From positions 3,730,636 through 3,794,635 of the forward strand of contig NZ_CACVAO010000001.1 in NCBI RefSeq assembly GCF_902726645.1: a DNA stretch of 64,000 bases, in the 5' to 3' direction. Numbering within the stretch: the first letter of the stretch is position 1; each line of letters opens with the position of its first letter. This DNA comes from Halobacillus ihumii (GTDB lineage: Bacteria > Bacillota > Bacilli > Bacillales > Halobacillaceae). The position numbers and the translations under genes are program-made. A model generated the notes under the pieces. The model saw nothing but the letters and a program-made list of their open reading frames with translations, did no database searches and was not told where the DNA came from. Shown piece after piece: positions 7,816 through 16,342 of the stretch.

Positions 7816-8836
7816 TAAAGCACTTTTAGTGACAGGGGGAGCAGGGTTTATCGGCTCCAACTACATCACATCCTTTTTGGAAAAATATCCAGACCGGCAG
7901 CTCGTTAACCTCGACAAGCTTACCTATGCCGGCAACGTGGACAATCTGTCAGCTGTGAATGAACTGGATCGTTACCATTTTGTTCACGGAGATGTGGCAG
8001 ATGAAACGGTCGTAAGCAAGTTATTCAGAGATTTTGACATTGAAGGCATCATTCACTTTGCCGCTGAATCTCACGTCGATAAATCGATCATGGATTCAAA
8101 CCCTTTCATTTTGACAAATGTGCTGGGTACTGGAGTCCTGCTGGAAGCGGCTCGTAAGGATTGGGATGCAAAAGGGGTGCTGAAGGAAAGAAGATTCCAC
8201 CATATTTCGACGGATGAAGTGTATGGATCATTAGAAGCAGAGGGGAAATTCACTGAACAGACCCCTTATAATCCCCGTAATCCGTATAGTGCCACGAAAG
8301 CGGCGGCCAATATGCTCGTAAAAAGCTATTACACGACCTACGGCATGAATGTGGTGCTTTCAAGCAGTTCGAATAATTACGGTCCGCGGCAGCATGATGA
8401 AAAACTGATCCCGACGATTATTCGCAAAGCCCTAGAGCTTGAGCCAATCCCTATCTATGGCGACGGCATGAACGTCAGGGACTGGTTGTATGTGGGTGAT
8501 CACTGTCAGGCTATTGATCGGATTTTTCATGATGGCAAAGCCGGAGAAAGTTACAATGTGGGCGGTGGGAATGAACGAACAAACTTAGAGCTGACTCATT
8601 ATATTTGTGATCAGTTAGACAAAGTGAAGCCACACCTTTTAGCGGAGAAAAATCTCCAGAGCTTTCGTGAATTGATCACCTTTGTAGACGATCGCCCGGG
8701 ACATGACAGGAGATACGCTGTTGATGATGCTAAAATCAGGTGTGAACTAGGCTGGTCGCCTCAGGTCAGTTATCTCGATGGTTTGAAAAATACAGTCGAG
8801 TGGTATGTAACGAAATGGGAGGAAGTCTTGCAATGA
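7808..8836 (+). CDS. rfbB: dTDP-glucose 4,6-dehydratase (RmlB/RfbB)
   Basis: A 342-residue extended short-chain dehydrogenase that makes dTDP-4-keto-6-deoxyglucose with bound [12 protein letters not shown] at the N-terminus binds [15 protein letters not shown], the STDEVYG segment with its catalytic Asp-Glu pair, and the Tyr-x3-Lys in PYSATKA are all present, as is SSNNYGPRQ. The ATG at 7808 lies inside the end of rfbA; the stop overlaps the next gene by ATGA. The keto sugar it makes is the substrate for the aminotransferase encoded three genes further on. Confidence 0.93.
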   Translation: MSNKALLVTGGAGFIGSNYITSFLEKYPDRQLVNLDKLTYAGNVDNLSAVNELDRYHFVHGDVADETVVSKLFRDFDIEGIIHFAAESHVDKSIMDSNPFILTNVLGTGVLLEAARKDWDAKGVLKERRFHHISTDEVYGSLEAEGKFTEQTPYNPRNPYSATKAAANMLVKSYYTTYGMNVVLSSSSNNYGPRQHDEKLIPTIIRKALELEPIPIYGDGMNVRDWLYVGDHCQAIDRIFHDGKAGESYNVGGGNERTNLELTHYICDQLDKVKPHLLAEKNLQSFRELITFVDDRPGHDRRYAVDDAKIRCELGWSPQVSYLDGLKNTVEWYVTKWEEVLQ

Positions 8837-9774
8837 TCTCAGTTGTCGTTCCTATTTATGGGTGTGATGGATGTATGCACGAACTGTGCACACGCATCCA
8901 GCAAACGATGGCCCATATGTCTATGAACTATGAAATCCTGCTTATTAATGATGCCAGTCCAGATCAGTCCTGGGGAACGATACAGCAGCTAAGTGAATCA
9001 AACCCTCATATAAGAGGGTTTGATTTGTCGAGGAATTTTGGTCAGCACCGAGCGATTACAGCTGGTCTTGACCTTACGCGAGGAGATTACGTTGTCGTGA
9101 TGGACTGCGATTTGCAGGACCAGCCGGAAGAAATCGAGAAATTGTATAAAAAGGCATTAGAAGGTTATGAAGTAGTCTTTGCCACACGAGTTGTCAGGCA
9201 GGATGGATTCTTCAAACGCTTATCTTCTAAACTCTTTTATAAAGTCTATGATTACCTGACAGACCGCTCCTCTGACTATACAATTGCTAACTTTAGCATT
9301 TGTTCACGAAATGTGATTGATAGTTACCGGAGAATGCGGGAACAGAATCGATTCTTCCCGCTGTTTATTAAATGGATGGGATTTAAAACGACGAGTATCC
9401 CTGTCGAGCATAGTAAACGGTCTGAGGGGAAATCTTCGTATAACTTAAAGAAAATGGTGACCTTGGCTACCGATGTAATTATCTCGCAGTCGAACAAACC
9501 ATTGAGATTGTCGATTCAATTTGGGTTTCTAATTTCATTAGGATCCTTTTTGTATGGGATGTACTTAATTTTTAAATACTTTTTCTTAGCCCAGCCTGTC
9601 CCGGGGTGGACCAGTGTGATGGTGTCCCTCTATTTTATCGGAGGCTTGATATTCTTTAATTTTGGCGTATTAGGGCTGTACCTTGGCAAAGTATTTAACG
9701 AAACTAAAGGAAGACCGCTCTATATAATCAGAGATGTAACCAATGAACAGGAACGGGATGAGGTGACAGGATGA
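8833..9774 (+). CDS. Polyprenyl-phosphate glycosyltransferase, GT2 (CsbB/YkoT/GtrB type)
   Basis: A 313-residue membrane-anchored GT2. The cytoplasmic catalytic part (1-230) holds VVVPIY, NDASPDQSW and the DxD-type VVMDCDLQDQPEEI. Two C-terminal helices (about 232-260 and 270-295) end in the GLYLGKVFNETKGRP pattern typical of GtrB/CsbB enzymes. Family members move a sugar from its nucleotide onto undecaprenyl phosphate on the inner face of the membrane. The start at 8833 follows GGAGGAAGTC and overlaps rfbB by four bases. The sugar is probably the amino-deoxy sugar made by the neighbouring enzymes (inference). Confidence 0.88.
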   Translation: MISVVVPIYGCDGCMHELCTRIQQTMAHMSMNYEILLINDASPDQSWGTIQQLSESNPHIRGFDLSRNFGQHRAITAGLDLTRGDYVVVMDCDLQDQPEEIEKLYKKALEGYEVVFATRVVRQDGFFKRLSSKLFYKVYDYLTDRSSDYTIANFSICSRNVIDSYRRMREQNRFFPLFIKWMGFKTTSIPVEHSKRSEGKSSYNLKKMVTLATDVIISQSNKPLRLSIQFGFLISLGSFLYGMYLIFKYFFLAQPVPGWTSVMVSLYFIGGLIFFNFGVLGLYLGKVFNETKGRPLYIIRDVTNEQERDEVTG

Positions 9775-10454
9775 CGCACTATTTGAAGCAAACACCATGG
9801 GACGAAAGAACGCTCGAGATTCCTACGTATGAGTTAACCTCTGCGGAGCCGGAAGCGTTTGAGCAAGCGGAGCAGACAGAGGGCCATTTTACGGTAAAAG
9901 TTGACCCGTTACTGGATAAAGAAAGGTTGGATCAGTATGGGTTTTATTACACCGACACTTTGATTACCCCGGTTTGTAAACGGGATCAGCTGCGTGTTTA
10001 TGAAAAAGAGGGCATCACGATTTCGTCGTCGGGTGACAAGCAGACGATTTTGGACATTGCCCAGCAGGCCTTTGTGCATGGCCGCTTTCATAGAGACTTT
10101 CAGATTCCTAATTCGCTTGCAGATCTAAGGTATGCCCGCTGGCTTGAGGATCTGATTGATCAAAAACAAGTATATTACCTTTACTTTCAGGATGAGATTG
10201 CAGGTTTCTTTGGCTTTGACGGAAATAAGGTCCTGCTATTAGGCATGGATCAAGCCTTCACAAACCGCGGGCTGGCCAAACCGTTTACGAGCCAGGCCTG
10301 TTTAAGGCTGTTGTCGCTCGGCTATGAGGAGTTATTTACGTCTGTATCAGCTATTAATATGGTTTCTTTAAATCTATTTACCACTATAGGGTTCAAGCTA
10401 AAAGGGTCGGTTGATGTTTATCATAAACTGAATGGAAAGCTTTTGACGGACTAA
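9771..10454 (+). CDS. wecD: WecD-like N-acetyltransferase (dTDP-4-amino-4,6-dideoxyhexose acetylation)
   Basis: A 227-residue protein with a C-terminal GNAT domain. It resembles E. coli WecD: YGFYYTDTLITPVCKRDQL, then AQQAFVHGRFHRDFQIP, RYARWLEDLI, and the GNAT core with GLAKPF and INMVSLNLFTTIGFK. WecD acetylates the 4-amino group of dTDP-4-amino-4,6-dideoxygalactose using acetyl-CoA, giving dTDP-Fuc4NAc. The glycine-rich CoA loop is short (FTNRGLAKPF). The gene overlaps the preceding one by ATGA and has GAGGTGACAGG upstream. Its pairing with a WecE homologue in the same operon supports the role; the exact sugar isomer remains to be shown. Confidence 0.75.
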   Translation: MTHYLKQTPWDERTLEIPTYELTSAEPEAFEQAEQTEGHFTVKVDPLLDKERLDQYGFYYTDTLITPVCKRDQLRVYEKEGITISSSGDKQTILDIAQQAFVHGRFHRDFQIPNSLADLRYARWLEDLIDQKQVYYLYFQDEIAGFFGFDGNKVLLLGMDQAFTNRGLAKPFTSQACLRLLSLGYEELFTSVSAINMVSLNLFTTIGFKLKGSVDVYHKLNGKLLTD

Positions 10455-10458
10455 GATC

Positions 10459-10824
10459 ATGGGCTATTTTTATATTTTGGGGACCATTGTATTTACAGTT
10501 TATGGCCAGCTTATGCTGAAGTGGAGGATTGAAAAGTACGGAAGTCTTCCGGCAGATGTGAAAGATAAAATCCTGTTTTTACTGCAGCTGCTTCTTGATC
10601 CATTGATTTTGTCAGGGTTTCTATCCGCTTTTATCGCTTCGATATTTTGGATGGGGGCTATGACAAAGTTTGATATTAGTTATGCTTACCCATTCATGAG
10701 TCTTTCTTTTGTACTTGTATTCGTTCTATCTGTACTTCTGTTCCAGGAACCCGTTACGTTATATAAAGTAATCGGGCTGGGATTTATCGTAACAGGCATC
10801 ATTATAACGAGCCAATCTGTGTGA
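10459..10824 (+). CDS. EmrE/ArnE-like small 4-TM transporter (possible lipid-linked sugar flippase subunit)
   Basis: 121 residues with four membrane helices: near 3-20, 40-65, 70-92 and 98-118. FTVYGQLMLKW in TM1 and FDISYAYPFMSLSFVLV resemble the EamA/SMR-like proteins that accompany polyprenyl-phosphate sugar transferases (ArnE/F, GtrA-like roles). Its place between WecD-like and WecE-like genes suggests that it helps turn the undecaprenyl-linked sugar across the membrane; this is inference. The ribosome site is weak, so translation may depend on coupling to the gene four bases upstream. Confidence 0.7.
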   Translation: MGYFYILGTIVFTVYGQLMLKWRIEKYGSLPADVKDKILFLLQLLLDPLILSGFLSAFIASIFWMGAMTKFDISYAYPFMSLSFVLVFVLSVLLFQEPVTLYKVIGLGFIVTGIIITSQSV

Positions 10825-10835
10825 GGTGACGAGCT

Positions 10836-11969
10836 GTGATTCCGTTTAATAAACCATGTGTGTTGGGCAAAGAGAAAGATTATATAAAAGAAGCGATTGA
10901 ACATAATCATAAACTTTCGGGGAATGGGCCATTCGGAGAATCTTGTAAAAGCTGGCTGGAACAGCAGCTGGAATGCCCGAAAGTCCTGTTAACCCCTTCA
11001 TGCACAGCTTCTCTTGAAATGGCCGCGATCTTACTTGATATCAAGGAAGGGGACGAGGTGATCATGCCCTCGTACACCTTTGTTTCAACGGCTAATGCAT
11101 TCGTACTGCGAGGGGCGCGTATTACGTTTGTGGATGTTGATCCAGTGACAATGAATATTGATCCAGAGCTGATTGATCAGGCTGTGACCGAGCGTACAAA
11201 AGCTGTGGTCGTCGTTCATTATGCCGGGGCGCCTTGTGAAATGGAACCGATTATGGACATCGCTGATCGGCATCATTTGTATGTTATTGAAGATGCGGCT
11301 CAGGCGCTGATGAGCACGTACAAAGGCAAGCCGCTCGGTACATTTGGCCATTTTGGCACATTAAGCTTCCACGAAACGAAAAATTATACGTGCGGGGAAG
11401 GCGGAGCCTTGCTCATTAATGATCCGGCCTATATTGAACGGGCAGAGATTCTTCAGGAAAAAGGGACTAACCGCTCCCAGTTCAAGCGAGGTCAGGTGGA
11501 TAAATACACGTGGCAGGACATTGGTTCTTCTTTTTTGTTGAGTGAATTGAATGCCGCTTATCTCTACGCACAACTAGAGGAAGCGGGAACGATTTTGCAG
11601 GACCGTATGAAAACATGGGATTACTATAAACAAAGTCTTGAACCGCTTGTCAGGGGCAACGTGATCGAGACCCAGCCTGTTCCTGCGAATGGGGAACATA
11701 ATGCTCACATGTTTTACCTGAAGGTGAGGGACGAATCAGAACGTGCTGCTTTGATCGCTTATTTGTCAGACCAAGGCATCATGGCGGTCCCTCATTACGA
11801 GCCTTTGCACTCTTCTAAAGCTGGAGCAATGTACGGCAGGCTGACAGGAGAAGATACGTACACGACAAGAGAAGGCGAAAGACTGCTGCGATTACCTTTA
11901 TATTTTGGTATGAAGAAAGAGGTCGTCGAACATGTTGTCCACCATATCGAGAACTATTTCCATTCATAA
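10836..11969 (+). CDS. wecE: dTDP-4-amino-4,6-dideoxygalactose transaminase (WecE/RffA-like)
   Basis: A 377-residue DegT/DnrJ/EryC1-family PLP enzyme. It strongly resembles E. coli WecE over the whole length: LLTPSCTASLEMAAILLDI, DEVIMPSYTFVSTANAF, VHYAGAPCEM, VIEDAAQALMSTYKG, the PLP lysine in SFHETKNYT, and EKGTNRSQFKRGQVDKYTW. WecE transfers an amino group from glutamate to C4 of dTDP-4-keto-6-deoxyglucose. GTG start with GAGGTGAC seven bases before. It supplies the substrate for the WecD-like enzyme two genes upstream, so both steps of the enterobacterial Fuc4NAc route are encoded in one operon. Confidence 0.9.
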   Translation: MIPFNKPCVLGKEKDYIKEAIEHNHKLSGNGPFGESCKSWLEQQLECPKVLLTPSCTASLEMAAILLDIKEGDEVIMPSYTFVSTANAFVLRGARITFVDVDPVTMNIDPELIDQAVTERTKAVVVVHYAGAPCEMEPIMDIADRHHLYVIEDAAQALMSTYKGKPLGTFGHFGTLSFHETKNYTCGEGGALLINDPAYIERAEILQEKGTNRSQFKRGQVDKYTWQDIGSSFLLSELNAAYLYAQLEEAGTILQDRMKTWDYYKQSLEPLVRGNVIETQPVPANGEHNAHMFYLKVRDESERAALIAYLSDQGIMAVPHYEPLHSSKAGAMYGRLTGEDTYTTREGERLLRLPLYFGMKKEVVEHVVHHIENYFHS

Positions 11970-13626
11970 ATGGGCCGCATTGGCCTGTTTACTTATAATT
12001 GCTTATTTATTGCCTTATTTTATCCTTGGTGAAGATACGCATATTCGCGTTCATGATAACTTGGATTCAAACATCGTCTGGTATAAAATGCTGGCGGAAA
12101 GCGGACAGATCTTCGCTACGCCTAGTACCACACTGCCCTATGCGATTAACGGACTGCCACGCAGTGCTTTATCTTCAAGCCTTGATTTGATGGTCTGGCT
12201 TTACGTCTGGTTTGAACCGTTTACGGCGTATACCATTAACCAGACGATCATGCGATTTGTCGCTTTTTTTGGGATGTATGGATTACTGCGCTACTTCTTT
12301 CGATCCAATCAAAGATCGAATCTGATTGCTGCCGGGTCAGCGCTTTGCTTCGCTATCCTGCCCTTCTGGCCATCAGGAGCCCTGTCAATCGCCGGGCTGC
12401 CTATAGCGCTATGGGCTTTTCTCAAGGTTCGAGAACATGGTAAGCATACACCTGTTGGATACTGGCTGGTCATTGGCCTGCTGCCTCTTCATTCCAGTCT
12501 CATCTTATCGTTTGTGTTCTTTCTATCGTTAATGGCACTGCTGTGGGTCATTGATTGGATTCGAATGAAGCAGGTCAATGTGGCTTTTTTTCTGGCTCTT
12601 GCTCTCATGAGCTCGATTTATTTGATCAAAAACTATCTTGTCATCATCTCGATGTTCTTTTCAGGAGGATTTACATCCCATCGAGCTGAGTTTGATCTTG
12701 GTCACAATAGTTTCGGGGATACGCTGAACCTGTTCAGTGAAAATTTTCTAACCGCCCACACCCATGATATGAGCGTTCATCTCCAGGTGATTTTGCCGGC
12801 GGTCGTGTTAGCTGTTTTCGTGGCCTTTTTCAAAAAGATACGGTTTGATTACCTGGCGCTCGCGATGCTGGCGAATTTCCTGCTATCTCTCTGGTACGCG
12901 TTTTGGTATTGGGAAGGCATGCGCGTTCTTAAGGATGCATCGATGATCTTTAATACGTTCAATTTCAGCCGCATCCATTTTCTTTCACCGGTGATTTGGT
13001 ATATTGCCTTTGCACTGGCTTTGGTGATCTTATTGAAGCATGTTAAATGGGGAAAATGGATCGTTGCCAGTTTGCTCATTTTGCAAATCATGGTCCTATT
13101 CCCGCTAAATGAAGAAACAAAATACAGCCGAATCGGGACACCCACTTTCGAAGGGTTCTATTCACAAGAGCTGTTTACAGAAATTAAACAATATATAGGC
13201 AAGGACCCAGAGGACTATCGCGTTGTCAGCATAGCGATGCATCCGACGATCGCACAATATAATGGATTGTATACATTGGATACGTACAATGTCACGTACC
13301 CTTTATCCTATAAACATCAATTTCGCCAGATCATCGCACCAGAACTTGCAAAGAACCAAACACTGGAAAGCTACTTTGATACATGGGGCGGAAGACTGTA
13401 CATGTATGTAGCTGAGCTCGGGAAAGATTACATGTTCAGCAAAAACAGTGATGAAGTCATTGACCAGCTTGACATCAATACAGACCAGCTGCATGAGATG
13501 GGCGGTGATTATGTACTCTCAGCACTTCCGATAAGCAATCATCGGGAATTGGGACTCGTGTTTGAGCAGTCCTTCGAGAACGCATCCTCTCCTTGGAAAA
13601 TTTATTTGTATCGAGTTGATGTCTAA
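11932..13626 (+). CDS. Polytopic membrane protein, YkoS/YfhO type (DUF6044-like), probable extracytoplasmic glycosyltransferase
   Basis: 564 residues with about ten to eleven membrane helices up to residue 390 and a hydrophilic C-terminal part outside. After TM1 there is an acidic motif HIRVHDNLDSNIVWYK, as expected for a GT-C-like enzyme using a lipid-linked donor. In B. subtilis such proteins (YfhO, YkcB, YkoS) are paired with CsbB, YkcC and YkoT and decorate teichoic acids. Here it ends an operon containing a CsbB-type enzyme, so I infer that it moves the amino sugar onto lipoteichoic or wall teichoic acid. It overlaps wecE by 38 bases; an AGAGGT site precedes the ATG. Confidence 0.78.
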   Translation: MLSTISRTISIHKWAALACLLIIAYLLPYFILGEDTHIRVHDNLDSNIVWYKMLAESGQIFATPSTTLPYAINGLPRSALSSSLDLMVWLYVWFEPFTAYTINQTIMRFVAFFGMYGLLRYFFRSNQRSNLIAAGSALCFAILPFWPSGALSIAGLPIALWAFLKVREHGKHTPVGYWLVIGLLPLHSSLILSFVFFLSLMALLWVIDWIRMKQVNVAFFLALALMSSIYLIKNYLVIISMFFSGGFTSHRAEFDLGHNSFGDTLNLFSENFLTAHTHDMSVHLQVILPAVVLAVFVAFFKKIRFDYLALAMLANFLLSLWYAFWYWEGMRVLKDASMIFNTFNFSRIHFLSPVIWYIAFALALVILLKHVKWGKWIVASLLILQIMVLFPLNEETKYSRIGTPTFEGFYSQELFTEIKQYIGKDPEDYRVVSIAMHPTIAQYNGLYTLDTYNVTYPLSYKHQFRQIIAPELAKNQTLESYFDTWGGRLYMYVAELGKDYMFSKNSDEVIDQLDINTDQLHEMGGDYVLSALPISNHRELGLVFEQSFENASSPWKIYLYRVDV

Positions 13627-13652
13627 CTCTTGAGGGCATCCTATTTGCGAAT

Positions 13653-13800
13653 GAGGCTGGGACATAAGTAAATCTCTAAAGTGAAAAGACTAACGAAGTG
13701 CTGTGTAAGCGAAGTATATTTTCGTAGCGGTTATATACACCAATTACAGTTTTACTTAGTTCGGATTTTCAATTGATAAAGATACTTTTGTTCCAACCTC
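13653..13800. repeat. Interspersed element, copy A (GAGGCTGGGACA ... TGTTCCAACCTC)
   Basis: Imperfect terminal inverted repeats GAGGCTGGGACA and TGTTCCAACCTC border a 148-base element. Its inner part (AGCGAAGTATATTTTCGTAG, then ACCAATTA.AG and TTAGTTCGGATTTT) recurs at 55327-55433. A short relative lies at 48304-48372. No open reading frame is conserved between copies. It lies just past the glycosylation operon and may also serve as its terminator. Confidence 0.7.
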
Positions 13801-13862
13801 AGGTCATTCAAGAGCAACAATTGGCAACAGCGTAGAAAATTGTACGGTCAAGAACACGGAAC

Positions 13863-13871
13863 TGTTATAAT
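13863..13871 (+). promoter_or_regulatory. Extended -10 promoter of fabI
   Basis: TGT-TATAAT, 33 bases before the fabI ATG. I see no convincing -35 box at standard spacing and no FapR operator. Confidence 0.55.
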
Positions 13872-13903
13872 GTAGAAGAAGTTTTGCCGAAGGAGGATTT
13901 TTT

Positions 13904-14683
13904 ATGGAAGATTTATTGCAGTTAAAAGGAAAACATATTGTCATTATGGGCGTGGCCAATCAAAGAAGTATAGCTTGGGGTGTCGCTAAGTCTTTGCATA
14001 AAGCTGGAGCCAAACTAATTTTTACATACAGAAAAGAACGTTCGTTTAAAAAATTGGAAAAGCTGCTGAACGATACCGGGATCGGTGCCGAACTTGTGGT
14101 GCCTTGTGATGTGAATGAGGATCAAAGCATTCAGCAGGCTTTCGAACAGATAGGTGAGAAATTGGGTGTGATCCATGGTCTTGTCCATTCTGTTGCCTCA
14201 GCGCCGACGGAGGATTTAAAGGGTGACTTTATTGATACATCAAGGGATGGATTCGCGGCTGCACAGGACTCAAGCGCGTATTCACTTGTAGCTGTCACAA
14301 AAGCAGCCAGACCATTTATGACGGAAGGCGGTTCGATTCTGGCGATGAGTTATTTAGGAGCAGAACGTGTCGTAGGCGGATACAACGTGATGGGAGTGGC
14401 GAAAGCTTCGTTGGAAGCCTCTGTCAAGTATCTCGCATCTGAAATTGGCGGCGATCAGATTCGCGTTAATGCCATTTCAGCCGGGGCTATCAGGACGATT
14501 TCTGCCAAGGGCGTTCCTTCTTTTAATGAAATTCTTCATCAAATTGAAGAAACGTCGCCTTTAAAGCGCAATGTAACCCAAGAAGACGTTGGGGATATGA
14601 GTGTAGCGATGATGAGTGCCTTATCAAGAGGGGTAACTGGTGAAATCGTCTACGTGGATTCGGGCTACAATATCCTTGGCTGA
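13904..14683 (+). CDS. fabI: Enoyl-ACP reductase (NADH/NADPH), FabI
   Basis: A 259-residue short-chain dehydrogenase. It carries IVIMGVANQRSIAWG for the nucleotide, SVASAP, and the FabI active site Tyr-x6-Lys in YNVMGVAK, preceded by SYLGAERVV. RVNAISAGAIRTISAKG and the end GVTGEIVYVDSGYNILG are also typical. It reduces the trans-2 double bond of acyl-ACP in the last step of each fatty-acid elongation cycle. GGAGGATTT precedes the ATG. Single-gene unit with its own promoter and terminator. Confidence 0.95.
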   Translation: MEDLLQLKGKHIVIMGVANQRSIAWGVAKSLHKAGAKLIFTYRKERSFKKLEKLLNDTGIGAELVVPCDVNEDQSIQQAFEQIGEKLGVIHGLVHSVASAPTEDLKGDFIDTSRDGFAAAQDSSAYSLVAVTKAARPFMTEGGSILAMSYLGAERVVGGYNVMGVAKASLEASVKYLASEIGGDQIRVNAISAGAIRTISAKGVPSFNEILHQIEETSPLKRNVTQEDVGDMSVAMMSALSRGVTGEIVYVDSGYNILG

Positions 14684-14689
14684 TAACTG

Positions 14690-14721
14690 GACGCCCTCTT
14701 GCATGAAAGGGCGTCTTTTTT
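14690..14721 (+). terminator. Terminator of fabI
   Basis: Stem GACGCCCT / AGGGCGTC followed by TTTTTT. Confidence 0.88.
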
Positions 14722-14745
14722 GTGGTTGGGACAATTGCCGATTTT

Positions 14746-16218
14746 TTATTTTCCACGGGCATTGATTTCAAAAGCAACTCGGACTCCCGATTCAATGGCC
14801 CCTTCCACCCAGCCATGAAACGAAGAAGTATGTTCGCCAGCAAAGTGGAGCCTCCCTTCCGGCGTGCTGATGGCATCACCAAAATAGTTAATCTGATGTG
14901 GCGAAAACAGTGTGAAACATCCTGCTGAATAAGGGTTTTGAGCCCAGTCGAAAGCGTAGGCCTGCAAGTATTGCTGATAGACAACAGGGCCGTAGATTTT
15001 GGCTAAATCTTTCAGCACATAATACACAAAATCGGATTTTGTCAAACTAGTCCATAGTGAAGCGTTTTGCCCCCAACTGTAACTGGCGAGCAGTACCCCA
15101 GGGCCAGGACAGCCCTCGTTATGACTGGGAACATAGGAAAACGTGGTAGGTAAATCGGTAGTTGCGTTGCCTACGTTCATTTGTTCCCAGAACCGATGTG
15201 TAAACTCCATCGCAATCTTTATCGCGGGGACGCTCGGCAGGGATCGGATTGCTTGCCATTTTTTAAAGGAAATCGATTGATAAGGCTGGACATCAATAAA
15301 TTGAAAAACTGTAAACGGCATTGCTATAATGCTATAGTCACCCACAAAACACTCCCTCTCATCTGTCCGCGGGTTTCGTGTTTCGACGGTGACGCCGTTG
15401 CTGGATTGGGTAATACGTTCGACCTTATGGTTGTATCGAATGTCCTGATGCAGTTCAGGAAGAAAAGACTTCGGAAGCTGATCATTGCCCCCGCAAATTT
15501 CGAAAAACTGAGTATCTGCACTAAAGATCGGATAAATGATGTCAGTCAGAATATCGACGAAAGAGAATTCTGGAAATCCTTCGATCCCGAGCAGGACCAT
15601 AATCATCCGGATGGCCACGGGTGAAAGAGAAGGACCAAGGGGGTTATTTCGTAAGTAGTCGCCCATAGAGTAGTTAGCGAACTGTTCTTTTAATGCTTCT
15701 TGTTCCTGCGGCGAACTGCTGTTATACAAGTCAAGAAAGGGCTGTACGGCTGATAAAAATAACTCAGACGCCGTTTGACCTTTTTCCCATTCTTCAAGGG
15801 GAAATTGCAGCACATCCGGGTGCTGTTCGTAATATTGTCGGGTGGTCAGAATGTTATTTACATAAATCAAGTCTTGTGGTGTACTATTGTTAAATTGATT
15901 CACACGGAGCCCGAATCGCTTAACATACTCAAATACCAGAGAGTGAGTGCTGGGAATGCGCATGGCTCCAAGTTCAATGTAATTGTTACAGGCAAACGGT
16001 TCACGCAAAGTGAAAACTTTGCCGCCGGGGCGGTCATTCGCCTCAAGCACAATCACATGATGACCAGCCCGTTTCAGCAAAGATGCAGACACAAGCCCCG
16101 CCATCCCGGCACCAGCGATAATGACGGTTTTGGGTGGACCAGCAGGTGGTAAACCATTTCTAATTATTGTCATCATATCATCGGGATAGGTTAAGTCTGC
16201 ATAGTTTTTCATGGACAT
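14746..16218 (-). CDS. Flavin amine oxidase / L-amino-acid oxidase family (YobN-like)
   Basis: 490 residues. A Rossmann FAD motif (GAGMAGLVSASLL) begins near residue 37, followed by VLEANDRPGGK, a substrate domain in the middle, and a C-terminal FAD segment GRLHFAGEHTSSFHGWVEGAIESG. Such enzymes oxidise amines or L-amino acids to imines with release of hydrogen peroxide. No signal peptide is seen, so it is likely cytoplasmic. I chose the ATG at 16218 because AAAGGAGGG lies six bases before it; the in-frame ATG at 16239 lies upstream of that ribosome site. Convergent with fabI. The substrate is unknown. Confidence 0.85.
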   Translation of the reverse strand: MSMKNYADLTYPDDMMTIIRNGLPPAGPPKTVIIAGAGMAGLVSASLLKRAGHHVIVLEANDRPGGKVFTLREPFACNNYIELGAMRIPSTHSLVFEYVKRFGLRVNQFNNSTPQDLIYVNNILTTRQYYEQHPDVLQFPLEEWEKGQTASELFLSAVQPFLDLYNSSSPQEQEALKEQFANYSMGDYLRNNPLGPSLSPVAIRMIMVLLGIEGFPEFSFVDILTDIIYPIFSADTQFFEICGGNDQLPKSFLPELHQDIRYNHKVERITQSSNGVTVETRNPRTDERECFVGDYSIIAMPFTVFQFIDVQPYQSISFKKWQAIRSLPSVPAIKIAMEFTHRFWEQMNVGNATTDLPTTFSYVPSHNEGCPGPGVLLASYSWGQNASLWTSLTKSDFVYYVLKDLAKIYGPVVYQQYLQAYAFDWAQNPYSAGCFTLFSPHQINYFGDAISTPEGRLHFAGEHTSSFHGWVEGAIESGVRVAFEINARGK

Positions 16219-16342
16219 AGACATCCCTCCTTTTTCCATTTTACGAAAAGGACAATGTAGTTATGCCAGCTTCACATGTGCATAGTGAGGGATGAAACGA
16301 AACTGTACATCGGATTAAATTATTAGGAGGTTCAACACCACT

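Noticed and set aside
7808..8836. Possible dTDP-rhamnose operon
   Set aside because: rmlA and rmlB alone suggest it, but rmlC and rmlD are absent, and the aminotransferase and acetyltransferase point to an amino-deoxy sugar.
14523..14984. 153-codon open frame antisense to the fabI end and downstream gene
   Set aside because: It crosses the fabI terminator and overlaps two well-supported genes; the product has no recognisable family.
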